The notes: generated by a model not told the origin, from the sequence alone. A stretch of 64,000 bases of DNA from Diadophis punctatus similis (GCA_023053685.1 JALIGW010000005.1:23043501-23107500); one strand, 5' to 3'. Positions 33,735 to 46,177 are shown, numbered from the stretch's first letter. Program-made: numbers and translations.

Positions 33735-36490
33735 TTAAGAACCCATGTGGTTTATAAGATCATCTTCAGATGCTCTCTTTAGTTATCAAGTATCAGGATT
33801 AGGGATTTTTTCAGTGATGGCCCCATACTTTCTATGGATATTGTGTAATCCAAGAACTCCTCTTAGTCACTTTTGTTTTTCAAATGAAACAGAAGAATTC
33901 TGCTTTTCGCTCTTTGTTCCTTTGCCTTCTTTTATCTAATCCAGTTTTCTAGACTAGTGATTACGCAACCATTGGGCTTCTGGCAATATAAAATTGAATA
34001 AATTAATTATGACTTTAGCTTTCCTGGAAAATATGAAATGATAATATTTTGCCATTTCCATTTCATTAAAAATATAAGTTGTGAGATTTCTTCTAAATGC
34101 CAGGGTAGAAGTATATTAAGCAATAAGAAATAATGAATATGTAAAAAAATGTAAATTCATAGCTTTTAAAAAATGTAAAACAAAGGAAAATTCCTAACCA
34201 TTCTGTTAGTATCATAGTACTTGCTTATTATTTGACACAATGAAAATATTATGAGATACAGACAACTAAAAATAATGATTCCAGGTAATTCTAAGAAACA
34301 TCTGCAATAAAAATAGTTATGCCTTCCAACCTAAATTATGTCATAAAATGTTGGAATACTTCACAATTAGAATTTTGAAGTGTTAGCAAACATTAATGAG
34401 ATACTAGTATTTTTGGTATATTTAAAATTGCCTTTTAGTAGTACATTTATGTAAAGTTAGGTTCCATCTACATTAGCAAAAAAATAAAAACAGGAGCAAA
34501 AAACAATAATTAAAGACTCAAATGACATCATCAAAATATTCCTAGTTGGATACTGGTAGTCTTTAGCAAATCATTTTGAAAATGTTAGCTTGTATAGGAA
34601 GCTACAATAGATCTGTAATTCATGACAAATCATTCGTTCTACTAGATTTATCAGTGCTCAAAGACTATACAATAAGGATGCTGTGTTATTAAATTAAAAA
34701 CATATCTTCCTCTTCAATTTTATTTTATGTGTATACCTTTGAATCATTCCCTATTCCTGGACAACTCCATGCATTTATTTTTCTTGGCAATGTATTCAGA
34801 AGTGGTTTGACCTTGTTTTCTTAAGGGTAAGAAAAAATGACTGGTTAGAATCACCCAGTAGTCTTCATATCTAAGGTAGTTGTAGATCTTTTGAGTCTCC
34901 TGGTTTCAAGACTGGAATTTTTAACCATTACACCAGACTAGTTGTCTTTACTTGCAATTATCAAATGTGTTATCGTAAAATCATTGCAGGGACACATTAA
35001 CTGCCCATTGCAAACCCACTATTATTTCTCAAGGGCTAGTTTTGTTATTTTCTGTCCATAAAACTTGAAGTGTTTTGAGCGGTACCCCAACAATTAAATA
35101 CAGGCAATAAATGAAGTAGTTTATAGTCCACCAACAATTATAGCATAATTAATTTGTTAATTGCTAATGCGCCACAAGACTCTACTATTTGAGTGATTGC
35201 AATATTCTCAATGGAGATAGACATTGTGGTTGGTCACCATTTTGAAAATGGTTACGAACTGCTTCCCCCCCATTTTAAGCCAGCATTTCTTAGACTTTCA
35301 ATTGTGGAGTACTGAATAAATATTTGGAAAAAGTAACCAATAAAACATTTGAACTTTAAGAACCTGAAAATTCACTTTTTGGGTGTGTGTATGTGTGTGC
35401 GCGCCTTCAAATCAGACTTGAGGGGAAAATGCCTATAAAATGCAGAATAACGAAGATGATTCTACAGTTTGTGCTCTGTGTTGGACCATTCTTTAGGGTC
35501 CCACTTTACACAGCATGATACTCCGTCTGTCCCTGTCTCTCAGAGATCTATGAAAGGCTAAGAGAGTCTGCACATAGTAAGACACCCGAAAGATCTTAAC
35601 AAATTTTTCTTCTGTTCTACTTCTCCCCTTTCCCTTAAACTAGGATGCTGAACTTCATAGTTTATCAATTTATCAATTCTGTAACTTTTTTTCTTTTCTC
35701 CCAATTTTTATTCCTTCTTTCTCTCTCTCTTTTCCTCCCTGAGTTTAGTCTGTATTTGCTTTTACTATTCTAGTGAAAATTTTCAATAAAAATATTTAAA
35801 AAGAAAGAATAAAGTCAAACAAAGTCCTGTGAATATTAGTCAAAACTGATATTCATCCATCTATACACTTACTGTATTATGAATGTTAATTTACTGGTAG
35901 ATAGCCCGACATCTTTGCATAAAGCTTTTAATTCTAAACATTGAAATTCAGTTGATATTTCATTGAAAAATGTAGATATAATTAGTCCTACTCCATGATA
36001 GAATGCCTGTCATTTTAATTAAAATATAGAAGTTAGTAACAAATCCATAAATCTGTGGACACTTCACTAAAAATTAGAAGCCAAATGGTTCTTTTATTGT
36101 TCGGTTATCTGCATTCTGTATCTTGAAGGTGAATTTGAGGACAAAGTTAAAAGCTTGTAACCCAAATACATCTTACTAGGGAAAATAAAGCACTGACTGT
36201 AGGGTGTCATATTGGTATAGTATCATTACAAAAATATTTTGCCAGAGAAACTAAAACTGTCAGCTCAGCCATAAGGACATTTAGAAGGTTAAGGAATGCT
36301 GATAAACTGGGAACATATACTGGGAAGAGAAAGAAAGGAATTCCCTAGATATAAACAACATTCTTTATCTCATAGTTACATCTAGTGGCCTGGGTAGCTA
36401 ATAAGCAGAAAAACAGTAATATCCATATAAAAACAATAGAAAAAATATGCCAAATACAAAATCTCAATCTAGGCTCATAAAGTACAATAG
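33735..36490. other. AT-rich intron-like sequence with one SINE remnant
   Basis: Apart from the SINE piece at 34815-34950, I recognised no exon or mobile element in this stretch. Confidence 0.5.
34815..34950 (-). mobile_element. tRNA-derived SINE remnant, minus strand
   Basis: The reverse complement reads 'tagtctggtgtaatggttaa' at the head and 'gtcttgaaaccaggagactc' at box B. The rest is diverged. Confidence 0.65.
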
Positions 36491-36760
36491 AGGCGCAGTG
36501 GCTCAGTGGCTTAATGAAGCTGGAGATGGTCTCTGCTCCAACGGTTCAAGTTCTAGCACTTGGGGTGAGATCACTCACCTCAATTTCTGTCCACCTAACA
36601 CTTCGAAAGCATGTTCTATGCAAGTAGATAAATAGGTACCACTTCGGTGGGGAGGTGATTTGGTGCTCCATGCAGGCAGTCAGATTCCTGCCAGCTCTGA
36701 ACCTTCCCGGTTGTGGCGCCCATTTATGAGGTGGCTCCGGGGAAGGGAGGAGGCCTAGGA
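36491..36760 (+). mobile_element. tRNA-derived SINE ('GGCTCAG' head), plus strand
   Basis: The head 'aggcgcagtggctcagtggc', box B 'acggttcaagttct' (36541) and the body 'agtagataaataggtaccac' followed by 'ttcggtgggga' identify the family. The 43845 copy shares the 'aataggtacc' body. Confidence 0.85.
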
Positions 36761-37388
36761 TGATGCTTCAGGAAAAGACGCTCATCTTTCTTTCTGGTGC
36801 GAAGCCAGCTCACCCTTCTGAGGTGCACCTTGAGAAGTGCCCAAGCATGTCCTACAACAGAACTGGTGAAGTGGCAGCCAAACTACTACTCTACAATAAG
36901 CATTGTGGTCTCCTGTCTAATATAACAACGCCATGCGCTAATAACAATAGTAATGTACTATATCCTATGAAATGCCTGGCTGCTCTATCCAATCATATGA
37001 ATATTCTAATTTGCATAAATCTATAAAAAGGGACAGTAACCCTTCCCTTTCTTACAGCAGTGTGTCTTGGTTTCCAGTTAAAACATATCTCTTCGATGGA
37101 AATATTTTCTATTCCATTTCAATACAAATGAGTTAATGTATGTTTGCAGTAAAGAGTGATCTAATGACTAAGAATTAGGTATAATCAATTTTTAAAGTTT
37201 AATTTAATAAATCTGATAAGAGATTTAGGTTTTGAACTTGTTTTTCTATGAAATATTTCACAAGGAAGTCTCAAAAACCTGTAGCACTGCTATATTTAGG
37301 GTATGTAAATATAGTCCTGAACATTCATAAATACCTTTTATTTTCCATCTGTTTATTGTTCTTGCATCTGTTCAGAAAACAGCTGATC
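36761..37388. other. Unassigned sequence
   Basis: An open frame at 36760-37026 begins at the end of the SINE and resembles no family I know. It is probably chance. Confidence 0.4.
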
Positions 37389-37396
37389 CCCTAAAC

Positions 37397-38164
37397 CAGC
37401 GGTCACCAACTGGTGGTCCGTGAGAAAATTTTGGTGGTCCGCAGAAAATTATTTGCATTTTTTATATTGCACTAAATCAGGGATCCTCAAACTACGGCCC
37501 CTGGGCTGGATACGTGCAATGAACATTTGTGTTGCTGCAGAGAGACTCCCCCTTTGGGGTCTTTTTATGCAGGTCAGGGGGGGGAGAAATTCCGACTTGG
37601 GGTCTGCTTCAGCCTCCTGGTGCGGGGCTTTGGGCGAAGGCTGGAGGGAAGTGCTGCTGGTGGCGAAGAGCCGGAGGGCCTTGTTCCGGTGGGACTGCAT
37701 CATGGCCTGGAACTGGCTGACCATCTCAGCCCACTGAGCCTCCAGGCGCCAGTACCTGGCCTTGCACTCCCGCAGGTGTTCCCTCTGCTTGGAAAGCCTA
37801 TGCTCATAGTCCTCAGTGAGGTGCTTCTGCTAAGCCTCCTTCTTGATCAGATCCAATTTGAACTGAGCCAGCTGTTTTGCCAACTCTTTCTCATGGTGGC
37901 TGCTTAGCTCCAACAACTGCTTCCTGTTGGGGCCCTAAGGAGTCCGAGCGGGCAGGCAAGGAATGGCTGGGAGGGGAGGGGCGAGTAGAGGCTGGCAAGG
38001 CGCCCCTTGACGTGAGTGACAGCGAGTTGACCATGCCCACCCAGTCACATGACCACCTAGCCACACCCACCTAGCTGATCATTAGGCAGATCATATTAGT
38101 GGTCCATGGGATTTAAAATTATGAATTTAGTGGTCCCTGAGGTTCGAAAAGTTGGTGACTCCTG
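37397..38164. mobile_element. hAT element carrying a coiled-coil coding fragment
   Basis: The termini CAGCGGTCACCAACTGGTGG and GTTGGTGACTCCTG are inverted. The target duplication CCCTAAAC is identical on both sides (37389-37396 and 38165-38172). A second hAT-like terminus, 'cagggatcctcaaactacgg', lies inside at about 37478, so one element may be nested in another. Between about 37570 and 37935 the minus strand reads as a protein-coding fragment (separate entry). No transposase. Confidence 0.92.
37570..37935 (-). pseudogene. Captured coiled-coil protein fragment inside hAT
   Basis: The minus strand gives an open stretch broken by one stop. It begins 'NRKQLLELSSHHEKELAKQL' and then has 'KLDLIKKEA', followed directly by a TAG stop near 37833. 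It continues 'LTEDYEHRLSKQREHLRECK', 'RYWRLEAQWAEMVSQFQAMM' and a Ser/Pro-rich end, 'SSTSLQPSPKAPHQEAEADP'. The heptad-like Leu/Glu/Lys pattern indicates a coiled coil. The density of coding signal on one strand, with no transposase similarity, suggests a copied host exon. I did not recognise the parent gene. The final 'FLPP' precedes non-coding sequence of the element. Confidence 0.6.
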
Positions 38165-38201
38165 CCCTAAACCATGTTTTGAATGTTATTTGTTCTTGTG
38201 T

Positions 38202-38239
38202 TTCCTTCCCTTCCCTTCCCTTCCTTTCCCTTCCCTTCC
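38202..38239. repeat. (TTCCC)n microsatellite
   Basis: About seven TTCCC units with one interruption, just right of the hAT target site. Confidence 0.9.
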
Positions 38240-38953
38240 TGAGTGACCCCAACAAATCTCTTTATTCAGTTAAATAGAATAAATTTTCAAAAATGTGCTC
38301 AACAAAGATCTGCAATAATTTAGAGATGATTGAAGAGTTGGTCTGCATTCAACAGTGAATTAACTGGGTTCACACTTGGAAGTGTATTTATATAAGGTCA
38401 CCCAGCTTCAAATTATGTGATAATCATTCTCAGTACAAGTTGTATTATGGTGGACATTATGAAAAAATATTTTAAAAATACAACTTGACATTCTTAAAAA
38501 AATAGATTGGCATAAAACTTAATGAAAAGGATTTATGAATTAATTTCTGTGAAATTGAAAATAAATTGCCCTATACAATCTAATTTAGACTCAGTTGTGC
38601 TCTATATGTTAATGAGGTTATAGCTTGGATTGGTCCTTTCTGTATTACTAGCTCCCCAAATTTTATACCTCCCTCCTTGGGTTCTGTGTAGAAGAGAAGC
38701 TAATTACATTACAAACAGTCTGTGTCTTTATATGATGGTAGCTTCTGACTTCATCAGCTTTGTCTCTTTGTATGTGTGTGTGTGTTTGCTCTTGCATATG
38801 AGAGAGAATACACAATTGTGAAGGTTGTTTTGTTGCTAAGCAACAAGTTTCTGGCTTCTTGAATAAACTAGAGTGGCTGCCTAGCCTACTCTGTCCATAG
38901 ACAGAATACATAAACATTTTCACTATTTTTATTTATTTTTATTATATTTGCAG

Positions 38954-38965
38954 ATAATGAACCAG
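38954..38965 (+). CDS. C10orf90: Candidate 12-nt microexon of C10orf90
   Basis: A polypyrimidine-rich stretch ending 'atatttgcag' is followed by ATAATGAACCAG and a donor-like 'gtatga'. The length is a multiple of three. With a phase-1 start it yields D-N-E-P between the exon at 14073 and the exon at 48655 without a stop. Such pairs can arise by chance in a window this size, so this is only a candidate and may be an optional exon. Confidence 0.2.
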
Positions 38966-39630
38966 GTATGATTTTGTATTTGCTGCTTCCATTATTATTT
39001 TATGAATCTTGTCTCTGAATTGTGCTATGTGTGTAGATATAAATACATATACAAAAGTGATTACTTTTTTTCACCAAGGGAATAAAAATACAATTTATTA
39101 TTTTAGCTTTAAGGCTACGTTTTTCTGCCCTCTTTAAATCTAAATGTAAAACTCAATTGATAAAAAAAAGTTACAAGTCATCTTCTGTTGAAATTAATGA
39201 TAGGCACAACATCTGCTTACTATTTATTTTCTTGCCACACAACTGTGGTTTGTTTATACTTATAAAATCAATCTACAATTGTGTGTTGCATGTTGAAAGC
39301 AAAGTTCACAGGGTGATTGTGAGGAACATAGTAGGAGCAAGGAGTATTAGGTATGTTCAACATCTTGAGTTACTTGTAAAAACTAGTAAAAATTGCATAA
39401 ATAAATACAAATAAGTATCTTGCAAAGAAAAATAATGGACAGTTCTGTCATGTCAATAATTAATTATATGTTAATAATCATATTTTATTTTACAGTCACA
39501 GACCAAAATACAAATGCAACAAAGAAGCAAAAGAGAAAAATACAATCACAAACAATTAACACCAAAAGCCTTGGCTAAAGGGAATTACAATGTTCTCCTC
39601 TAATAGTTACAGCTCTTAAAATTTTTTTTG
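38966..39630. other. AT-rich sequence, possibly LINE 3' UTR near its right end
   Basis: Nothing certain. The part from about 39485 could be displaced 3' UTR of the LINE at 42291, split by the LINE at 39636. Confidence 0.35.
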
Positions 39631-39635
39631 AAACC

Positions 39636-42290
39636 TGAGAAGTTTAAGTTTAAGTTTAATTAAATTTATATACCGCCCTTCTCCAGGGGACTCAGGGCGG
39701 TGAACAGCCAAGTAAAAAACATTAAAATACATTTAAGCCAAGTAAAAAACATTAAAATACATTTAAAATAAAATATTCAATATGGCCCTAATTTAATACA
39801 ATTAAAATTTAGTAAAATCTTAAAATTTTTAAAAACCCCAAAAACTTTTTCACGCCAGCCCGGCTTGATAAAAATAATGCGTCTTGAGGGCACGGCGGAA
39901 GGTGGACAGGTCGTGAATTGTTCTTAAGTCTGGAGGGAGCTGATTCCAGAGGGTGGGTGCTCCCACAGAGAAGGCCCTCCCCCTGGGCGCCACCAGCCTA
40001 CACTGCTTGGCTGATGGCACCCCGAGGAGGCCCTCTCTGTGGGAGCGCGCTGGTCGATGGGAGGCAGTTTGTGGCAGCAGGCGGTCTCGGAGATACCTAG
40101 GTCCAATGCCATGGAGCACTTTAAAGGTAGTAACAAGCACCTTGAAGCGCACCCGGTAGACCACCGGAAGCCAGTGCAGCTCGTTCAGGAGGGGTGTTAT
40201 ATGGGAGCGCCAATTAGCCCCCGAAACCACCCGCGCGGCCGCATTCTGGATCAGTTGGAGCCTCCGGGTGCTCTTCATGGGGAGCCCCATGTAGAGAGCA
40301 TTACAGTAGTCCAGACGCGACGTGACCAGGGCATGGGTGACTGTGCACAGGGAATCCCGATCCAGAAAGGGCCGCAACTGGTGTATCAGGCGGACCTGAT
40401 AAAAGGCCGCCCTGGTCACAGCTGTCAGATGGTCCTCTAAGGACAGCTGTGGATCCAGGAGGACACCCAGATTGCGAGCCCTTTCGGCGGGGGCTAGAGA
40501 CTCGCCCCTGATAGTCAGAGATGGAATCATCTGACTATATCGAGACGCTGGGAACCACAGCCACTCCGTCTTGGAAGGGTTGAGCCTGAGTCGGTTTCTC
40601 CCCATCCAGATCCGCACAGCTTCCAGGCACCGGGACATCACTTCAAGGGCATCATTGGGGTGGCCTGGGGTGGAAATGTACAGCTGTGTATCATCGGCGT
40701 ACTGATGGTACTTCACCCCAAAGCCACGGATGATCTCACCCAGCGGCTTCACATAGATGTTGAACAGAAGGGGCGAGAGAATCGACCCCTGGGGCACTCC
40801 ATATGTAAGAGGCCTCGAGGACGACCTCTGCCCCCCTGCCAATACAAACTGCGATCGGTTGGAGAGAAAGGAGAGAACCAACGAAAAACGGTGCCCCCTA
40901 TCCCTAACTCTTCCAGCCGGTGCAGCATGATACCATGGTCGATGGTATCAAAAGCCGCTGAGAGGTCTAATAGGACCAGGACAGAGGAACAACCCCTGTC
41001 CCGAGCCCTCCAGAGATCATCAACCAATGCGACCAATGCCGTTTCCGTGCTGTGCCCGGCCCTGAAACCCGACTGGAACAGATCTAGGTATGATGATTCC
41101 TCCAAGTACTGGGGAAACTGTCGTGCGACCACACTCTCAACAACCTTCGCCACGAAGCGAAGGTTGGAGACAGGGCGATAGTTAGCTAAAATTGCTGGGT
41201 CCAGGGAGGGCTTCTTGAGGAGAGGCCTCACCACCGCTTCTTTCAAAGCCATGGGGAAGTAACCCTCCCCCAAAGAGGCGTTAATAATTCCCTGGAGCCA
41301 GCCTCGTGTAACCTCCCAGGTAGCCAGCACTAACCAGGAGGGACACGGGTCCAATAAACATGTGGTTGCACTGAGCCTCCCCAGAATCTTGTCCACATCC
41401 TCAGGGGTCACCGAGTCAAACTCTTCCCAGATAACGTTCTCAAGACTATTCCCTGTCACCGCGTCCGTATCCACCCAGTTGGAGTCCAGTTCCCCCTGAA
41501 TCTGAGTGATTTTGTCATGTAGATATCGTCCAAAGTCCTCAGCCCTGCCTTCCAGGGGATCCTCCCACGCTTCTTGATGGAGTAAGGAATGGGTCACCCT
41601 GAACAGGGCTGTTGGACGATTCTCTGATGACGCGATAAGAGCAGAAAAATACTTCGATTTCTCCGCTTTTATCGCCACTAGGTAGGTCTTAATATGCGAC
41701 CTTACCAGTGTTCGATCAGATTCAGAGAGACTGGCCCTCCAACCGCTCTCTAGGCGTCTTTTCCGGCGCTTCATCTCCCTCAGCTCCTCAGTAAACCAGG
41801 GAGCCGAGCGGGATCGGAGCCGAGTCAGAGGCCGCAAAGGCACAACTCGGTCCAAGGCCCCACCGGCCGCCCTGTCCCAGGCGGCAACCAGGTCCTCGGC
41901 CGAGTTGAGGGCTAGATCATCAGGAAGTGGCCCAAGCTCCGTCTGGAACCTGTCCGGGTCCATCAGGCGCCTGGGGCGGACCCATCTAACTGGTTCCGCC
42001 TCCCTGTGGCGTGGGGAAGCGGTATGGAGGTCTAGGTGAAGGAGTGAGTGATCTGACCATGACAAGGGTTTAATGACTACATCCCCTATATCAAGACCAC
42101 TCAACCACTGGCCAGAGACAAAAATCAAGTCTAGAGTGTGTCCTCCCTCATGTGTGGGGCCATGAACTAACTGGGTTAGGTCCATGGCCATCATGGAAGC
42201 CAAGAACTCCCGAGCCAACTCAGATGTTTCACCAACGGATGGCAGGTTGAAATCTCCCATGATCAAAAGTAATATAGGAGGAGTCATCCC
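39636..42290 (-). mobile_element. Nearly intact CR1/L2-type LINE, 5'-truncated
   Basis: Two long minus-strand frames cover most of ORF2. The first (42287 to 40749) has an endonuclease part with 'GDFNLP' and 'HTLDLIFVS' and RT motifs 'NYRPVSNL' and 'LDLSAAFDTIDH'. The second (40881 to 39850) continues with 'YGVPQGSILSPLLFNIY', the catalytic 'YADD' and the C-terminal 'LVTSRLDYCNALYMGLP'. They are joined by one frameshift near 40870. The 3' UTR ends at the left with 'taccgccctt' and AAACTT-type repeats. The good preservation suggests fairly recent activity. The 5' end stops within the endonuclease domain. Confidence 0.88.
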
Positions 42291-43835
42291 CTAGACAATA
42301 TAAGGCCAAATTACTAGCATTAGAATCAGATGGATCAGTTCAAAGAAGAGACAATAATTTAATTCTGGCTGTGTTATACATAGGGCAGTATGATAAGACA
42401 TGCTCCACAGTTTCAACCTCAGCCCTATCACAGGGGCATAGTCGCTCGCTAATCAGGAGCCTCTTGAATCGCCCGTCGAGTAGTGCTGAGGGCAAAACAT
42501 TAAAACGGGCTAGGGAAAAGACTCTTCTATACTTGGGGATGGTTAGAGTATAGAAATATGAAGCCATCCTCAATCCATAATTATTAGAATGGCTGAAGAT
42601 CAAAGGGGAGCAGGTTTTGTTGGCTCTAGATCTTAAATATTGCAAATCTATGTCCACAAGCCATTGGACTACACTAGACTGGGCGTCCTTGAGACCATAA
42701 TCTCCCAGAGCATCCCCCATAAAACTTAGCAAGTGGAGTTTCTTCATCAGCTCCCTCTCCCAACGAGAAGTATGAGAGTCAGCAAACACCAGGGAAAGGT
42801 AGCTACCAGGGACTGCCAAAAAGAGCACCCGAAACCACCATTTAAAGGTGTTAATCCACGCCATGCATTCGACTGAACGAATGCCCAGTTCCAGGTACAT
42901 TGAAGCAAATCCAACACAAGGATGAAGACCCAGAAGTTTCTTAAGAAAAACAGCAGGGTTCTTTCAGTAGAATCCTTGAAGCCTCGTATCCATATGGGAA
43001 TTCCATAAAGAGTTTGGGCCAAGGTTTTGGCTTTATATATACGCAAAGCAGAAGGAATAAACTGGTCCCCTTGGGTAAAAAAGAATCTTATAATCTGCTG
43101 GTGGCTACAGGAGGCCGAATTCAGCACCTGGGTTCGATGTTTAGTCCAAGCACCAGTATTTTGAAAATGAATATCTAAATACTTATAATGGAAAACCTGC
43201 CTAACAACATTACCATTGATAGCCCAATTGTATAATTTCCGGGCTCTAGAGAACACCAATACCTTGGATTTGTCATAATTAATAGACAAATGGTTCTCAG
43301 CACAGTAGGACCCAAATGCAGAAAGTAATCTTTTTAAACCGAGCCTTGATTGTGATAGAAGGACAGCATTGTCAGCATAAAGAAGAAACAGAATCTTTGT
43401 ATTTGACAACTTTGGGGCATGGGACTCAATGCGTGCAAAGTAAGAGGCCAGGTTGGATAAGAATAAATTAAACAAAAGAGGGGCCAGGACACAGCCCTGC
43501 CTAACTCCGCTCACAATCGGGATAGGATTTGAAAGTTCTTCCTGCAAGCCACACCTAACCTGGCTAGAGGTCTGATTATACAAAGATCTAATTAGGAACA
43601 AAAGACATCTGTCAATAGAACTTTTGTGCAATTTTGACCACAGCAGTTCTCTAGGGATTGAATCAAACGCTGCCTTTAAATCGATAAAAGCAGTGAAGAG
43701 TTTACTACCTGGTGTAATAGCATATTTGTCAACCAGGTGTGCTAAAACAAAACAGTGGTCCAAAGTGGCACAGCCCGCTTTAAACCCAATCTGCTTTGCA
43801 ATTATATGTTATATACTCAATAATTCTCTCCATCA
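42291..43835 (-). mobile_element. Non-LTR retrotransposon RT fragment, clade uncertain
   Basis: The minus-strand frame 43763 to 42747 has RT blocks 'FIDLKAAFDSIPRELLW', 'SGVRQGCVLAPLLFNLFLSN' and 'LLYADNAVLLS'. The catalytic YADD box reads YADN, so the second aspartate is lost. A second frame (42900 to 42340) carries a C-terminal Cys/His motif, 'CPCDRAEVETVEHVLSYCPM'. The frames overlap by a frameshift near 42880. It is a different clade from the neighbour at 39636, whose 5' end abuts it. Degraded relatives occur at 28590-29480. Confidence 0.8.
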
Positions 43836-43844
43836 TTCATCCAT

Positions 43845-44127
43845 TCACCTGGATTTGAGACCTAAGCACTGCGCAACAAGGTGAGCTCCCATTCCTGCCG
43901 CAGTTCCTGCCTACCAGTTGGAAAGCATACAAATGCGAGTAGATTAATAGGTACCGCTTCAGTGGGAAAGTAACAGCATTCTGTGCACCTTTGAAATAGA
44001 GTGATGCTGGCCACATGACCATGGAAAATGTCTTCAGACAACACTGGCTCCCTCAGCCAAGAAACGGAGATGAGCACTGCCCCATAAAGTCAGAAACGAT
44101 TGGACAAGGGAAACCTTTACCTTTACA
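43845..44127 (+). mobile_element. tRNA-derived SINE, 5'-truncated
   Basis: Box-B-like 'ggatttgagac', then 'gcgagtagattaataggtac', 'gccacatgaccatgg', 'gaaacggagatgagcactgc' and the terminal 'gggaaacctttacctttac' identify it. Confidence 0.85.
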
Positions 44128-44154
44128 TGGAGGCACTCAGTACTGTCTTAATAT

Positions 44155-44342
44155 TTGCAATAGTGGCGAATATCTGTAGCTCGGGTGTAGGATGAGGGTG
44201 AAGGTTTGTTCTCTGAGCTTCTGGGTTGGTTTCTGAACATTTCGTTACCAGGCTATGTAACATCTTCAGAAGATGTTACCTAGCCTGATAATGAAACGTT
44301 CGGAAACTAGCCCACAAGCTCGGAGAACAAACCTTCACCCTC
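44155..44342. mobile_element. Foldback element, family P2 (Penelope-like candidate), 13-bp TSD
   Basis: The arms start 'tgagggtgaaggtttgttct' at 44193 and mirror at 44343, meeting near 44266. The target duplication ACTGTCTTAATAT is identical at 44142-44154 and 44343-44355. The left arm, read on the minus strand, holds a complete hammerhead-like core (separate entry). Non-coding. Confidence 0.82.
44236..44269 (-). ncRNA. Candidate hammerhead ribozyme core
   Basis: On the minus strand CTGAAGA is followed by a stem-loop whose GTTAC and GTAAC arms pair, and then by GAAA. These are the invariant hammerhead core positions in the right order. Stem III and the cleavage triplet (GTT here) are weak, so activity is doubtful. 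Hammerheads are known in Penelope-like elements. Confidence 0.4.
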
Positions 44343-44355
44343 ACTGTCTTAATAT

Positions 44356-46120
44356 GTTTGTGTGGGATAGCAGTCTGTAATAGATCGCCATAATGTATCC
44401 TATTCTGCATGTCTTTGGGGCCAAACTATTTATTATACTCGTCTCTGCAGCTGTGTTCACTTTTACTTAAAGAATATTTTTGGAATACAAAATGGATATA
44501 AATCAGTGCAGAAGGCAATCTTTGTTTGCATTGCCCTTTATTACAAAGTAACCTAAGGCATACTTTCCTAGTAGCTAAATCAGAACATAATTACTTTTTA
44601 TTTTTTAACGTATCTCTGAATTTGGCAATGCAGAGCTCTATACAAGAAACAGAGTAGCAAAAGTATGTTAGGAAAATGTTTGTGCACACAAAACCATATC
44701 TCATGGAAGCATTTCCCCCCCCCCCCCCAAAATGGTACAGAATATGGATGGGAAACTGCATACTTGAACAAATATTAATTTTATGCCGGCTTTTTAAAAA
44801 GACATTTATAAACTCATGTGCAAATGGGAAGAATAAGCCTTTGTCTGAAAAGAATGTATTTTATAGTAAACTAAACAGACTTATCCAACCTTAAAATCTT
44901 TTTCCTCATATACATGTTCTTCTTTAAAAAGGTGCTTGCAGAATGACAGAAATAGGAGAAACAACTGATGACAAAAAAAATAAGCATTACTCCTTGTTTC
45001 CCTTGTTCATTGTATTCTTTTAGTTATCTTTTCCTGAAATAAACAAAAGGCAACAAAGTTTTTTTCTCTATAATTTGTAATTTGACTTCTGGTTCATCCC
45101 TATTTCCCATGAGCTAGAGAATTACTAAATTTTGCTACTGAACAAGTAACCCATTTCTTCCTTGAAAACCAATATGCTCCATGTTATATTTAATTTTTAG
45201 GTTCATCAAGATTACACTATTTTCTGAATAATTTAAGGAATGAGTAAAAAAGGGTAGTAGCAACATTAAGAATTACAAATACAACCATGAAAAATAAATT
45301 TATTTTGACTAGGTACTGTAGAATTTATAATAAATTGCTCATTATTAAAATATATATTATAGTGTTTCTAAAGAAGCACTCGTCTTATTAAATAAAGAGG
45401 ACTGCTTTATGTGCCCAACTGTGCTAAAGGTTGTGTCATATTCTAGTGAGTTCTAGAATGAAACAAAATTTGAGCCAGACATTTCCGTATTTAAAGCTCA
45501 TATTTCATTGCTTCTTTCTTACTACAAAAATAGTAAGAGAGAAAAAATGCATTGAAGGGGAATACCAATCCCAACTTTGAGAAAGAGTTGCACCCCTAAT
45601 TCTAGATGGCAAAACCTTGGCAAGAAATCCCCTTTTCAGGTTTTTGTTAACGACTGCCTTGTTTAGCGGCTTCACAGTTAAGCTGGTGATGAAAAAGTAA
45701 CTCTGCAATCAGTCCTCAAATTTATGACCTTTGCAGATCTGTAAAGCAAAGGATAGCTGAAATAGGCTCCATTTTCTTAGCCAACTAGCAAATGATCTTC
45801 ATTAATGAATACTGAAACCTGTTCATGGGGTTATTTACATAATCAGTGTGGTACTTTGTGCTATCTAGAACTTTACAAGTCTGTAGTATTATTCACTATT
45901 TGAAGCTTTAGAATACTTTTCAAAGGCAAATCTAGGTGAAAACACCTTAAGGGAGCTTCAATTGAAAGTAAAGCACTGATCACTATCATTAGACTTACCT
46001 TGCCATGCAATTCTTTAAATAATTATTTGAAAATAATGGCATTTAATCCTAAATATTGATAAAAATATAGGGTATTACATTAATTTATGAGATAACCTTA
46101 ATCCACTAATTAATTCAATT
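44356..46120. other. AT-rich intron-like sequence
   Basis: There is a poly-C run near 44706-44719. A possible eroded DNA-transposon fragment lies near 45650-45740. Nothing else was recognised. Confidence 0.45.
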
Positions 46121-46121
46121 A

Positions 46122-46177
46122 TTTATTATTTATTTTGTTATTCTTATATGCCGCCCAACTCCCGAAGGACTCAGGAC
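46122..46177 (-). mobile_element. CR1-L3-like LINE 3' tail
   Basis: A TTTA-rich tail is followed by 'ttcttatatgccgcccaact' and 'cccgaaggactcagg', the reverse complement of the common LINE terminus. Confidence 0.7.

Noticed and set aside
36760..37026. 88-codon open frame after a SINE
   Set aside because: No homolog recognised and no splice or promoter context.
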